Positions 45,654-57,750 of a stretch of DNA of 64,000 bases are shown piece by piece; positions within the stretch are counted from its first letter, which is position 1; every line of letters begins with the position of its first letter. The notes under the pieces are model-generated. The model was not told where the DNA came from, ran no database searches, and saw only the letters and a list, made by a program, of their open reading frames with translations. Both the position numbers and the translations under genes were made by a program. This stretch comes from Sialis fuliginosa (lineage: Eukaryota; Arthropoda; Insecta; Megaloptera; Sialidae): assembly GCA_961205875.1 (NCBI GenBank), contig OY540813.1:20741001-20805000 (forward strand). The letters run 5' to 3'.

Positions 45654-45742
45654 CTATATCTACGATGTTTTCCTCTGGAGAGGATAAGAGCATTTTGTGC
45701 ATGTTTATATAGAGTTTGTGTTTATGCACGTATAGTATGTAT

Positions 45743-45898
45743 CAGTGGCGTAGTAACGGGGGTTTGGGGGGTCGACCCCCCCCCCCCACCGAAATATTCA
45801 ATGTTCTTAAAAAACGTATGTTTTGAGAAATCACCAGTTCAAAATACTCATATGTATTTACCCCCCCCCCCCCGAATATTTTTCTTTCTACGCCACTG
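45743..45898 (+). mobile_element. hAT-type MITE, 156 bp
   Basis: The ends are CAGTGGCGTAG and CTACGCCACTG, with an exact 8-bp target duplication GTATGTAT (45735-45742 and 45899-45906). Runs of C at about 45777-45788 and 45861-45873 mark both sides of the centre. It shares its terminal 11 bp with the MITEs at 7454 and 30405, but the interior is different, so it is a separate subfamily. Confidence 0.9.
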
Positions 45899-45997
45899 GT
45901 ATGTATGTATTCGTACCGTAAAAATGAAAAACTGTTGAGTATAGAGCAGTAGGGTAGTGTAATCAAAATCTAAGACTATCGTGATAACTATTTTTAA

Positions 45998-46079
45998 CAC
46001 TAGATTTACTGAATTTTTTCCCCGAAATTGAAATTTCTTATATAAATCCGTCAAATTGACGGGTTGAGTAAATCTAGTG
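45998..46079. mobile_element. Tiny piggyBac-type MITE, 82 bp
   Basis: TTAA flanks both ends (45994-45997, 46080-46083), the target duplication of piggyBac elements. The terminal inverted repeats are CACTAGATTTACT and AGTAAATCTAGTG. Inside lies a perfect 15-nt palindrome, CCGTCAAATTGACGG. The whole element is a near-hairpin with no room for a protein. Confidence 0.75.
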
Positions 46080-46083
46080 TTAA

Positions 46084-47128
46084 CAAAAGTTTGTAATTTT
46101 TAGTTTAAAATGAAACTAACTAATTCTTGTAATAGGTACAAATTCAATTACTTTAAAAAAAAAAAAAAAACAGTTTATCGTTAACGTAAAATAAATCATT
46201 AGCATTTCTTTGACTCAGGATAAAAAATTCATTAGTTTGATTATTAAAAATTTTATTGCTTCTGTAGATTTAAAAAATAATGGAATTTAACCTAAATTAA
46301 ATTGTTGTTGCAGTAGTAGTGAAATATTTATAAAGCGACATTCATCCGAAAATCAACACAGCAAAATTATATTGTCTACAAATTTAATTTGCACTGAAAA
46401 TTATTCACATACTGAATTTTATTCCATATTGTTATTTATTTATTTTATGATTCAGAATTCTTAATTAAAAACCTTGATGCAGTGTTGCATTACCGCCTAA
46501 TTGTATGCTAACAAGGATATAACCTAAGTGGCAGATTTTTAGGAGTGTCAAAATTTCAACCATGTTAAAAAACAGTATAATGGGAGGAAATAATTTCTTG
46601 GCCCAGGGTAACCAATATCCTTAATCCTTCCTTATCTTATTCTTAGACAATATGACAGCCGTAAATCACATTAGAAATACCTTTTTGACGTGTTTTTTTC
46701 ATATGAGAAACATTATTTCATTATTATTTAAAAAAATTTACATAGCCTTTTAACGTTATTGTATTTTGTTATAAATGTAGGTACCTACACTGATTTTTTT
46801 TTATAATTTTCTAATAATTTTGATTCACTTATCTGATTTATAAACAATAATATATATTTTAGCTAATGGTTTATTTATTTTGAATAGATACAAGCGATGT
46901 CTTTAATTTGTATGTATAATAAATTTGAATAAAATAACAATATATTCACAATAAATATAGTATCTAGCTGCATATTTTTGGTAAATAGATATATGACTTG
47001 GCTGATATTAATAAATAAAATTATAATTCACGCAGTAACTGTAATATCGTTTCAGAAAAAGGCCGAACCATCAATATTTTCTTCTATTAATGTCATATTA
47101 TAATGTAAAATGCTGACATAAGTTGTTA
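46084..47128. other. AT-rich non-coding DNA
   Basis: Nothing recognised. Confidence 0.5.
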
Positions 47129-47136
47129 CTTTAAAT

Positions 47137-47338
47137 GAGCGGTTCTTAAACTAGCGTCCGCTGAACTTTTACCAAGGGTCCGTGAAACATATTTGGCATA
47201 AATTAAAGTACTTTTACATTTCTATATACCAATGATTAATTAGTATCTAATGACTTGTTTTGTTTTTCTAACAGGAGTGGGTTCCTGAAAAATAATGTTC
47301 GAGAGGATCCCTAGACCACATAAGTTTAAGAACCACTG
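47137..47338. mobile_element. hAT-type MITE, 202 bp
   Basis: The ends are GAGCGGTTCTTAAACT and AGTTTAAGAACCACTG (14 of 16 complementary), with an exact 8-bp target duplication CTTTAAAT (47129-47136 and 47339-47346). The terminal CAGTGGTTCTTAAACT type is widespread among animal hAT MITEs. Non-coding. Confidence 0.9.
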
Positions 47339-47346
47339 CTTTAAAT

Positions 47347-50300
47347 AATAGTACGTATAGTTGATCGTTTATAATACTTATAAAGTTAAATATAGTAAGA
47401 CATGTATAATTGTATATATACATGTGATTATCCCGAAGTGATATTCTTGATAATAATTATAATTTTATGCACGAAAAGAAAACTTATTTTTCAATTTTAA
47501 AGTGAGAAAATTATTTGCAATACGAAAAAGTATGACACTATCTGCTACAAATAAATTACAGAAATTAGTTTTAATCCGTTTTCATACAAAATAACTTTTA
47601 TAAATAACAGCTCTAAAGAGCACTTCTAAATATAAATGATAAAAGTTGTTAAATATCCAACGGGTTCTTATTCATTTTAATTGAAAGTTTCTTCTACAAA
47701 TTGAATATTAAATCTTATAATCAATGTTTAAAAAGAAAAACGAAATATACGAACACAATAACGTCAAAGTTTCTATTATAGAAGAATTTAATTCGTATCT
47801 TGTCGAAATTCTCAATTAGTACAAATTATCTACGTTTTATATTAAATTAATGAAAATAAAATTATTCATGACATGCATTATATTTTATTTAATATTAACT
47901 ATTTATTACACATTAGAATTATTGTAGATTTTTATATTTAATACATATTTATGAACGCTACTTATAAATTAATAAATTATAGTACAAGTGTAAAATATTT
48001 AACGAAATTAATCGAAAAACTTTTAAGCCCAGCAACAGATTTCATTATTTCCGGCCCCCTTGTTTGTAAAAACTTACCATGATCGGCCCATGAGTAATCT
48101 CCTTTACCATCTTTTGTCTCTGTTAAATAAACTTCAATACAATACAATATAGACAATTACTTTTCTAAGTGCCATGTTATTTTATTCGATTGAACAAAAT
48201 GTAAAAAATGATAGTTTATATTAATTGAGAAATACACAAAAATAATACTGGATAAATTTTACTAACATAAGATATTTTTCAATGCTCTTTATTTTCTCAT
48301 TTAATTGAGAATAGTGAACGTTTAAATGTTTGGTATATAATAAATATCGATTTAAAATTAATAGGGATCTTTTGTCGAACACGTACATACAGTCTAATTA
48401 AAATATAAGTAAAAAATTTATTGGAAAGAGAAATCACAATCCTGAAAAAACTTCTATAAGCTAACAAAAGTCCTCTACAAAAAATGTCAATGTGGTAATA
48501 AATGAAATGATAAGCTTTATACAAAGAATTATTATCATCACAAAAGTCGCAGTAAGTTAAAATTTATAACAATTAAAACCATTATTTTAAATGAAATGAA
48601 ATGATGAAAAGCATTAAAAATAACATTCGTGTACACAAAAAACTATCTTATTATTAATTAAGTATATTATAATATAATATTATACTACCCACTTACAATT
48701 GAGTATTTGTTCGTTTTGAAGAGAGACTGAAGTATGTAAATATGTCCCGCTAAAAGGCGAGGACTTATTTATTTTGAACTATCCCTACCTCAAAAAAATT
48801 ATAAAATTAAAGCAAATTAAATAAATGAGTGTAATATGTGTTATGTCCCCCTACCCCTAAAAAATATATGTTTAAATCAAATTAAATTTAATAAAAAATA
48901 AATAAAAAACTATAAATGACTATAAAAAACAATTATAATTTTATGTCTTTCGTTAAAAAATTTATAAGTATATGAAAATGAACACAAATGTTATTGCACG
49001 AAACATAATTTTAATGCTCAATACGCAAAATGATATTGCTCTAAATGTCACAAAAAATATATGGTTAGTATAATACTCAAAACGAGAAATGTTATTGCAC
49101 AAAAATAAATTTAATACTCATTATCAGTGTATGAAATAATGTGCGTTAAAATATTATCAATAAAAACACACCACTCTGTTAAAATTTAATACCTACCCCG
49201 TCCAAAGTGCTTGTATTCTTATGAACTAATTGTAAGTAATTTTATAATTTTTTTTTTATAATACCAGACATCAAACAACTAAAACTCTTATTATCAGTAA
49301 GTAAAATGTATTTTCAAAATTGTTAAATCAAATTTACATTTAAATGTAATCTACCATAATAAATTTTGCATTGGAATTTCTAATTTTTATTTTACATCTT
49401 TTTAAATGTCGAAGGTTGGGGAAGAAGTAAAGAACGTAGTTGTAAGATACGTGTCGCCTGATTGACCTTATTTTCTTCATTATCTTTTCTGTTTAACTTT
49501 TAACACACTTATTAATTTTAAGAGAACGTCTACAAAAATAACTGAATAAAGAACTGTAATATGTATAACAATTACAAAGAACGAGGTTTTAATTAACGAA
49601 GGAAGGATATGTATTAATTTATAATAACTCTACAGCCTTCTTACATTACAATAATTAACAAATTCATAAAACAGTTAATTTTACTCGCTTTCTCAGTTTG
49701 GAAGAAGGCAATATTATAATATTTTTTGTTTGTGGGTGTTTTTTAATTATTTTCTAAACGGTACCTTTAAATTTTTTTCTATATTTTTGTTTTAACAGTC
49801 TTAAAGATCTGATTCTACGTGAAAAATATGTTTTCGTTTGAAACATTTTTTGATCTTAGGCGACAATTTTAATTTTGTTAAATAAAAAAATAATAATTAA
49901 AACATGCGGATTACACATGTGATTTAAAATAACATTCTTTTAAAACTCTTCTTCTAAATTAATTAAAGTGTATATTAAAAAAATGCATAAAAATACCCAA
50001 AAATTGATATCATGATATTGGCCCCTCCAAATTTAAAAACTTTCGTTTGAAAAGTTTTTCTGTAAGCAGCTTAAATTTTGAAATAAAAATTCGTGACGTT
50101 TTATTTTGAACACACAATAATAAAACAAAGTAAATTAAATACAGAAGAATATCAAATAAATAGTTCAGTGAAGGAATACTTGTTGCTTTTAACTCTTTAG
50201 ACATCAAAAACTGAACTACAAAATGAAATTAATTTCGTTTTCTATTGAGACTGTTTTGAGTGACATTTAATAATTTGTAAAAACAAATATTATATTAAAG

Positions 50301-52099
50301 AAGTAGAATTTTATTCTATGTGATGAAAAATTTAATTAAGAATCTTTTTTTTTTAATGTAAAAAGACTTCTGTTACTAATAATTAAACTAAAGTTCTTTC
50401 AATGCTATATTTAAATAAACGTTACTTAAAAAAGTAAAAAGTTAATAAGATCGATCTTAGAACTTCTAGTTCTTTTGAATAACTATTATCTTTAATTTTA
50501 AATTGTAACTTTCTTATTTGATCTTGTTGATTTTTTCTATAGAAATGTAAATCTGCCTCTCTTATACTTACATAGGTACTGTAAATTGTTTTCTATATTT
50601 TATATTTTACTGTTCGATTTATAAGTTTAAAGCTTTTAATAATAATAAGGTACAAGTACGTGTTTACGTTGTTATTAGAAAAAAATGGTTTATAAAACTA
50701 TTTTTATTTTTTTACACAGCGTGACTTGAAAAAACTTTTTGTTTATTGATCGCCCTTTAAAAACACTAAATCTAAGATAGTTGCAGACATACATAATATG
50801 TAGTTATAATACAAAATACCTCATCTAATTTTGTTTTTGAGATTTTGTTGAGTAAAAAAAATTACATACTTACAAACAGAAATGATGTAAAACTAAAATT
50901 GGAAGGTAATAACAATTTCACATATTTTCCGTACGCTAGTTCAAAATGAAAATATAAAACTATATTTAAAATTAAAAAAGATCGATCAATGTGTTTTTAT
51001 TCAGAAAAACAAAAAAGCTTTTTCCTTTTATGAGAGATCCAATTCATTACATGCACGCAGCTAGATATGAAATAAGAATGATTTATACTGGTTTTTGTTG
51101 CATTAATGTACGTGATTCGGGTCTATAAATAACTCTCATTGATAAACATTAGTTACATGTTAAATAACAAAGATAAGTTTTTACCTATGCCGTTAATAAC
51201 ACAACTGTAATTTATATTATACTTGAACTTTTCTTATTGTACGAATATCTATGTTACACGTATGTGTATTATATTTTGTTCTATTTTCATCTGTTAAAAT
51301 CATTTATTTAACTCTGTGGAGAGTAATAATGGAATTTTTAAATTCCATACTCAAACTTATTTTAAACATCGATTTCACCAACGTTCTCTCCATTCCCTCC
51401 ATTTGACTAGAATGATTGGGGTGAGGGAGGAGCTTTTATAACACAATCATTATAATATTCGTATTAAATTCGTGTTCTACCAGTGGTACACGTAACGCAA
51501 TTTGAAATACACTATCTTCATAAGAGGATTACGTTTTAACGTACTTTAAACTATTATTATTTCTATAAAAATTCCTCTATACAGCTGGTATAAATAATAA
51601 AATAATCTGCCCTGATCAGTACAAGACTTTTTTATACATCATGATACAGAAAAAAAAAATAAGTTAACACTTTTTGCTAATAAATTGAATATAAACTACA
51701 TTACATTAATTGTTTTTTTTTGTTGATGTTTGAGATATATTTTAATTTTATTCTGTGATTTTATTTCAAATGTTTTTATTATAAATCGGTATAATAATTT
51801 ATTTTGTTTAATGACAGCTGCTTTTATTTTCATAGATAATAAGATTATTTTTATTATTAAAATTATTTTTAAATAAAAACTAAAATTATTATTTTCTGGT
51901 CAATTCATAAAAGATACAAAAAAAGATACATAACATAAATTTTAGAAAACAACGTTATTTAAAACTTTTATTTTAAACATTTTTTTATGTTTTGAACCAT
52001 TTGAAATAAAATTTAAAAAAAAGATTATTTCCTTACACATTTTTTTTTTGAAATATGATTACAACAAAAATTATAGATAATAATATTCTCGTTTCCGAA
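47347..52099. other. AT-rich non-coding DNA
   Basis: Long gene-poor stretch. The only patch of note is about 48030-48160, where the minus strand is open with coding-like composition (GKGDYSWADHG just before a perfect GTAAGT). I do not recognise it and it may be a transposon scrap. At 49405 a short + frame, MSKVGEEVKNVV, runs into a GTAAGA. Otherwise nothing. Confidence 0.4.
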
Positions 52100-52400
52100 A
52101 CATTTTTTTCTAATACATAAGTACCGTTTAAAAAATAATTCAAAAATTCAAAAATTAAAGAAAATCGATATTTCCCCAAAAAAAATTGGGGGGAAAAATG
52201 AACAGAACATAAATTTAAGATATGAGTATTTCCTACAATTTTAGTTTTTTTTTTAAATCCTACTGCGCACCGACTCAAAAATAATTCGAAAAATTCAAAA
52301 ATTGACATCAGTAAATACCCGTTTCCGGTTTAGTAATGGTTTTTGAAAATAGGAAGTGCACATTACAGTATATAAGAACCTTAAGTTCAAAATTTCATGT
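52100..52400 (+). repeat. Dispersed repeat family A, copy 4 (internally duplicated)
   Basis: CACCGACTCAAAAATAATTC then GAAAAATTCAAAAATTGACA and CCCGTTTCCGGTTTAGTA matches 44145-44205 and 21465-21540. A diverged copy of the same block lies 145 bp upstream (about 52122-52158). Confidence 0.6.
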
Positions 52401-54394
52401 TTGGAAATCTCGCCGTTTTAGCTGTAGAGCGTTCATAGACACACACACAGACGTCATTGAGATAATTGTCGTACGTGATTCACTTTTGCAATTATACCTC
52501 TATGCGATTTTTAAACACAATAAATGTTATATTTGAAAAGCAATTTCAAACGGTTGGTTCTGATATATTTAGTAGAGTTCTATCTAGTTGAAAGAACCGC
52601 TTCTCATGCATCGATGGCTTTTCATAGAACAGTCTTTCAATACAAAAGTAAATAAAATTTTACACCAGACAATAATGAAAAAGGTATTCATCTTACCATG
52701 ATTTTTCTATGATATTGAAATATTGTTTATGAAAACTCTTATCTGAAAAACGATAGTAAAATTACTTTTCTTTTTAAAGATTAATTTTATTTCTTCAGTA
52801 TTTCATAATTTAATTAATTGTTGGTGTCTGTCAGATTATAACATTATTCTGTAACGTTTTGCTAAATAAATTAAACTGTAGGTTCAATTTTTCTTTAATT
52901 GGAAGGTTGGAACAGACCTCAGGAGCCAGAAACGTACATTGAAATAGAAATAGTTATAAGAATATATTTATAATTAATAATTCTTCTATCAAATTTCACT
53001 TATATTGAGCGTTTTACAATAATTACACTAAACATTTACTTACTAATTATACAATAACAAAATTTTTCAATAACACTTATACATTACACTTAATTTATTA
53101 ACCTATATCTATCTCGCTACCACAGGGCCTGTATACCTTAACGTGAATTACAGCGTTAAAGGGCAGAAATAATCAAAAACAGTTTTAGATTTTAACTTTG
53201 AGCACTTTTTAAAATTAATTAATCTTATCTTCAAGACACTGTGATAACGACTGAAGGCTTCTCAATCTCTCGGTTGTTTCTCTGGCTGTATTACGTAATG
53301 TCCTTTTTTGAAAATATGAATCAACAGAAACTTATAACTAAAGGGATTACTCAATACTAGTTACCATCGCTTACAAATTATATTATTTGTGCATATCGCT
53401 ACAATACCATTATAAAATGTAATTTTAAGGGACTGGTAAAGATAGTTGTATTATAGAATCTAATACAGGTATAAAGCGATTAAAGTTTCATTGTATTATT
53501 TATTATTTAAAAATTCTACAAAAATATGATCTTAAAACACAAATATATATTTTGAATCAGATAACATGAAAGAAATAAAACTAGTATCCAACTGTTTTTG
53601 CATAAAAAAATTTGACAATGAACTAACTATAAAAACAGCAATTGAGTAAAAGAAGTATCTGACCCCCTCCCCCCCATTACTATTTTATTTATTATAGAAA
53701 ATCCGTTGGGTTTGTGAAACTTAACGTCATCGTGACAGTTTAAAAAATAAAATACATTTCAAAATTTGATGTTATAATTAATTTAAAAACATTATTATTA
53801 TTTATAAAAAAAACACTTATATAATAGGTATGTTTTCTTTAAAAATACAATTTTATTTCATTGTTTCACATGAATAAGAAACATAAAGACAAATATCAAG
53901 TAAACTATGGTTAAATATTCTGTAATAACATGTCAAACATACATTACTTCAAATACCTAGTATATTAATTAAAGCTCTTGTGTTTTTCAAACTTTATTTT
54001 CATTAGCATGTACGTAATTAAACTATTTGCATAGATGTGTTGCTGTCATTTATGCAGTTCATTGACTTAAGATTATGTAGTGCTTTATTGATTTTATTTC
54101 ATTTTATTAGTTATTCAACATTTAATTTTATTACATTACCATGTAGTGTTTTTTTTTTATATTTACTGGGATTTTTTTTTTCGATTTTAAATCCTGAATC
54201 CCGATAAAAGTTAAAATAAACTTTTTGGGATTTTTTTTATGTTCTTTCAACACAAATTTTTTTCATTTTAATCTACATATATATATTCCACTACAAACTA
54301 CTATATTTAAAGTTATTTTATTTTATAAAATACTATAATCAAGATAAGAATAAATAAATTATGTAGATTTTTTATACTTGTTTTTTTTTATCAG
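52401..54394. other. AT-rich DNA with a GC-richer patch at about 53110-53300
   Basis: The patch (ACCACAGGGCCTGTATACC, GGCTTCTCAATCTCTCGGTT) is not coding in a convincing way and could be an old transposon or LTR remnant. A C-run lies near 53670. Otherwise nothing is seen. Confidence 0.4.
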
Positions 54395-54597
54395 CAGGAA
54401 TACATCCTTTTCTTACAGCTCCTTCGTGTAGATGTTGCAGTCTTTCAGTTCGTTTAAAGTCTAGGGATTTAACAAACAGGGACACAAGATGGATATGGTA
54501 TCCTTATGGGAAAAATTCAGTATACATCACCACTGATACACATGACAGCAAAGATGTTAAACTACTGAACCCCCGATCAATGACGTTATTATTCTAA
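54395..54597 (+). CDS. Candidate terminal coding exon of an unidentified host gene
   Basis: A GC-richer island in AT-rich DNA preceded by a strong splice acceptor: a T-run then ATCAG (54393-54394), with a second CAG three bases on (54395-54397), so the acceptor is of the NAGNAG kind. The frame is open to TAA at 54595-54597 (about 66 residues): a Cys pair near the start (SCRCCSLSVRLKS), then a basic/polar stretch, aromatic WIWYPYG, and a short tail NPRSMTLLF. AATAAA follows 18 nt after the stop (54616-54621). Acceptor, open frame, stop and poly-A signal in this order are what a last exon should look like. I do not recognise the protein, no upstream exon could be found, and a transposon origin is possible. 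Confidence 0.45.
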
Positions 54598-54615
54598 AAG
54601 AAATTATGAACGTTT

Positions 54616-54621
54616 AATAAA
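54616..54621 (+). terminator. Polyadenylation signal AATAAA
   Basis: Lies 18 nt after the stop codon of the candidate terminal exon, with T/G-rich sequence downstream (ATTGTTTTTAGTTG). In AT-rich DNA AATAAA is common, so the call depends on the exon. Confidence 0.35.
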
Positions 54622-55826
54622 TTTTAATATTGTTTTTAGTTGCTAACCGAATAAATTGCACTAAATTTTAAAACAGCTGCTCAAAAGTAATTAGTACAAA
54701 TATCAAGATCATATTTTATGCATAGGTATCATCTACATGTTAAAATAATATTACATCAAAAATTCCAATTTGGAAATCGAATACATGCCTTAGTAAATAT
54801 ATAAATTGGGATATTAAATATCACAAAGACAAAACATTTTCTTATAATCGATTTCTGCTAAATTTTCCTCAAATTATATCAGTTTCTTGTATTTATCTTT
54901 GGCAACTTATTATTTTATATTCTCTTTAATTAAATTTTATAATAAAACAAAAGTTAGAGTATATCACCCATATTTGTCTTTAAAAAAAATTTAATAAAAC
55001 TTTTTAGGTAAGGTTACCATATTATTGTAAGAACTTTTTTTGCTCTTCAACACCCAAAAAGTAAAACTACCGACTTTTAAGCCCCTCACCCCACCTCCCC
55101 CCATTTACCTCAGGGTCCTAGGCAAAACACGCCAACTAAATCGGTTTCAAAATATTTTTGCCCCCCCCTCCTTCGCCAATGTATATATTAACCCATTTTC
55201 TCCCTAAGAAAACGACAAGAACATAAAATTTTATTTTTATAAAACAGGTCCACAATTTACTATAATTAATTATGTCAAATCTCAGATTTCTAGGTCAAAC
55301 GATTTAAGATTGTGTGCATTTGTTTGTTTATTTCGATTTCAGTACGGTACACAAAAAGAATAATAGACGTATATATCATTAAATATGATTATGCAAATAT
55401 TATAATTAAATCTCATTTTTAAATAATTATCTTAATCATAACTAATTTTCATAGTCGATTGACTAATAATTCAATAACCTATGCAAAATGATTTTTTGCT
55501 TTAGCAAAATTTTATTAGTTTATCTTATATCATGTTATTACAGATACAAAAATATTTTATTAAATTGTTGTAACACAAAAAAGTATTGCGGTTAGTATTC
55601 AATGAAAACAAACAAAAATATACTTGTAATTCGTTAATATTAAATATTCGTAATTGCACTGAGGTTTTCATATTGTAGAATATTAAAAAAGGTATACATA
55701 AAAGACTGTATTTATATAAAAATGTAAACAATGAAAAAAATACGCACGTGCACGTGTTTAAAAAAAATAAAGAAAACTGCGTTGTGATTTTTAATTGTAA
55801 AAACAAATATATAAATATATTTATAC
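54622..55826. other. AT-rich non-coding DNA with C-rich scraps
   Basis: C-rich pieces at 55083-55105 and 55160-55171 look like parts of decayed repeats. No gene is seen. Confidence 0.45.
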
Positions 55827-56644
55827 ATATGGGTGTATGGTTCGGCGATATGAATATTTTGAAGGAAGGTAGAATGAGTCATTTGAAAGTGATTTAAGCA
55901 AATATACCTTATACAAAGTGCAACATTTTTTTTATATCGCCCAGATTCATACATGTTAATCGCAAAAGTTCAAAAGTTATAGAGCCTATATTTTTTAAAC
56001 ATGATTTTTATATTACTTAAAAACGTGATACTTTTCAAATATATATTAATAATGTTACACTGTCCAATGTGTATAAAAAATGTTTGAAAAGTATCGCATC
56101 ACGTTGTTAATGACTTATTTTGAATAGCATACTATCATCGACTCACTCGAAAAATGTAAAAATCTTACTTATTCTGAGATAAATGTAAGTTTTTTTTAAC
56201 AAAAATAGCCAATTCATGTAGGTATTATGGTAGGTTTTTCGAAAGGATATAAAATAGAGCAGTTTTTAAAACCATCTGAACATCTGTAAGTGTAATACTA
56301 GATTTTATAAAATAATTTTTCAAAGAAATAATTTTTTCAAAGTTTTTTAAGTGTTAAACTGCAACCATTTTTTGTTTTTGCTATTCATACATTTTATTTT
56401 GATCTGATACTGAAAGTGTAGTATAAACATTTAAGTAATATAAAAATCATGTCAAAAATATAGTCTCCTTAACTTTTGACCTTTTGCGATTAACATGTAT
56501 AAATCTGGGGGTTTTCAAAAATTTTCTAAAATGGCCGATTTAAAAAACCTGTTGCACTTTGTATATTTGCTTAAATCACTTTCAACTGGCTCATTTTACC
56601 TTCTTTCAAAATATTCGTATCGTCGAACCAAACACCCTGTATAT
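55827..56644. repeat. 818-bp inverted-repeat element
   Basis: The left arm (about 55827-56030) and right arm (about 56430-56644) are reverse complements: GGTTCGGCGATATGAATATT against AATATTCGTATCGTCGAACC, ATACATGTTAATCGCAAAAG against CTTTTGCGATTAACATGTAT, and CATGATTTTTATATTACTTA against TAAGTAATATAAAAATCATG. The right end reads ACACCCTGTATA, i.e. a TACAGGGTGT terminus common in insect repeats. The ~400-bp centre encodes nothing recognisable, so the 105-codon frame at 56495 is not a gene. Confidence 0.75.
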
Positions 56645-57750
56645 TATCTTGATTTAAGAACTAACTTTTATAATAACATTTTTTATGTGTATATGAACAA
56701 CTTTTATCTTTTAACTAGTATATCTATGTGTTTACTTTTACCAATAGTTCCTGGTAGATCAACAAGTTTCCTTGATCATTTTAAAAAATATTTTTTAATG
56801 TATTATATATAATAATAAATATTCTTTGATTCAATGCATAAAACACGTGTAAGCGCCACAAAACCGCCCTCAATGCTGAGAGCTGCGTAGGTGTTTTGCG
56901 CTATATTCAGTTGTCCCTATAGAATCGTTCCTGCGACAAAGAAGCGGGAGAGTATGCAATAAATAGAAGATGCGACATATATTCATGTCATTCATGTGTG
57001 TTTGGTAAGTCGTCGACCTTCAATCACTGAATGAAATACTTACTGCTTTGTACACTTCGCTGAATTTTTACTTTTTTTATGCGTACCTTAACAAATTCCA
57101 AGAGATTTCCTATATTTGTTTGTTTGGTAGTATCTTTTTTTATATTATATAAAAAATATTGACATCGTTGTGTTCATTTATTGTGTGTAATTTTTTGTCC
57201 ATAAAAAAGTTTATTTTAAAACCGTTGAATAACCGCATGTTTCATTTTGAAGCATTATTTACATCAGAACTATGCATGTACGTACTTAACTATTTTTTAA
57301 AGTAATTAAAAAGTAGATTTTTCTATTTCTTCTTTTTTGACGTGTAAACATTTTTACGCGTGGTAGGGCAAAATCGTTGGCTAGAATAAAATTTATCAAA
57401 TATGAAGTAGTCTCATTGAATTAATACAAATATATATACAATTATTATTAACTTAAAAATTATTGGTTCGATTTACTCTAACGTGCTCGCATAGAAACCG
57501 AGATATTTAAAATTTTGTATAGTAAATAAACAGCGAAAAAAATCACAATATTTCGCCCCGTCACAGATAAAGGGTTGCAATTTGTCTCATTCGATCCGAT
57601 GGAAAAAAACAAGCAAGTGTTCAATCATAGTAAATTTAAAAAAAAATTATTAACAACAAAATATATCTGTATGGTATCAAGTATTTAAAATACTTATAAA
57701 TAATAATAATTTATTCACAAAAATATTTCAAATTTCATTTTTTTGTTATA
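56645..57750. other. AT-rich DNA with a GC-richer patch at about 56840-57010
   Basis: The patch (AAGCGCCACAAAACCGCCCT, GAGAGCTGCGTAGGTGTTTT) ends in a perfect splice-donor-like GTAAGT at 57005. It could be a 5' exon but is not open in a convincing frame. At 57335-57402 lies a diverged copy of the repeat at 62372-62442. Confidence 0.4.

Noticed and set aside
56495-56812. 105-codon + frame
   Set aside because: Most of it is the right arm of the inverted-repeat element at 55827-56644, which reads similarly but brokenly in the left arm.
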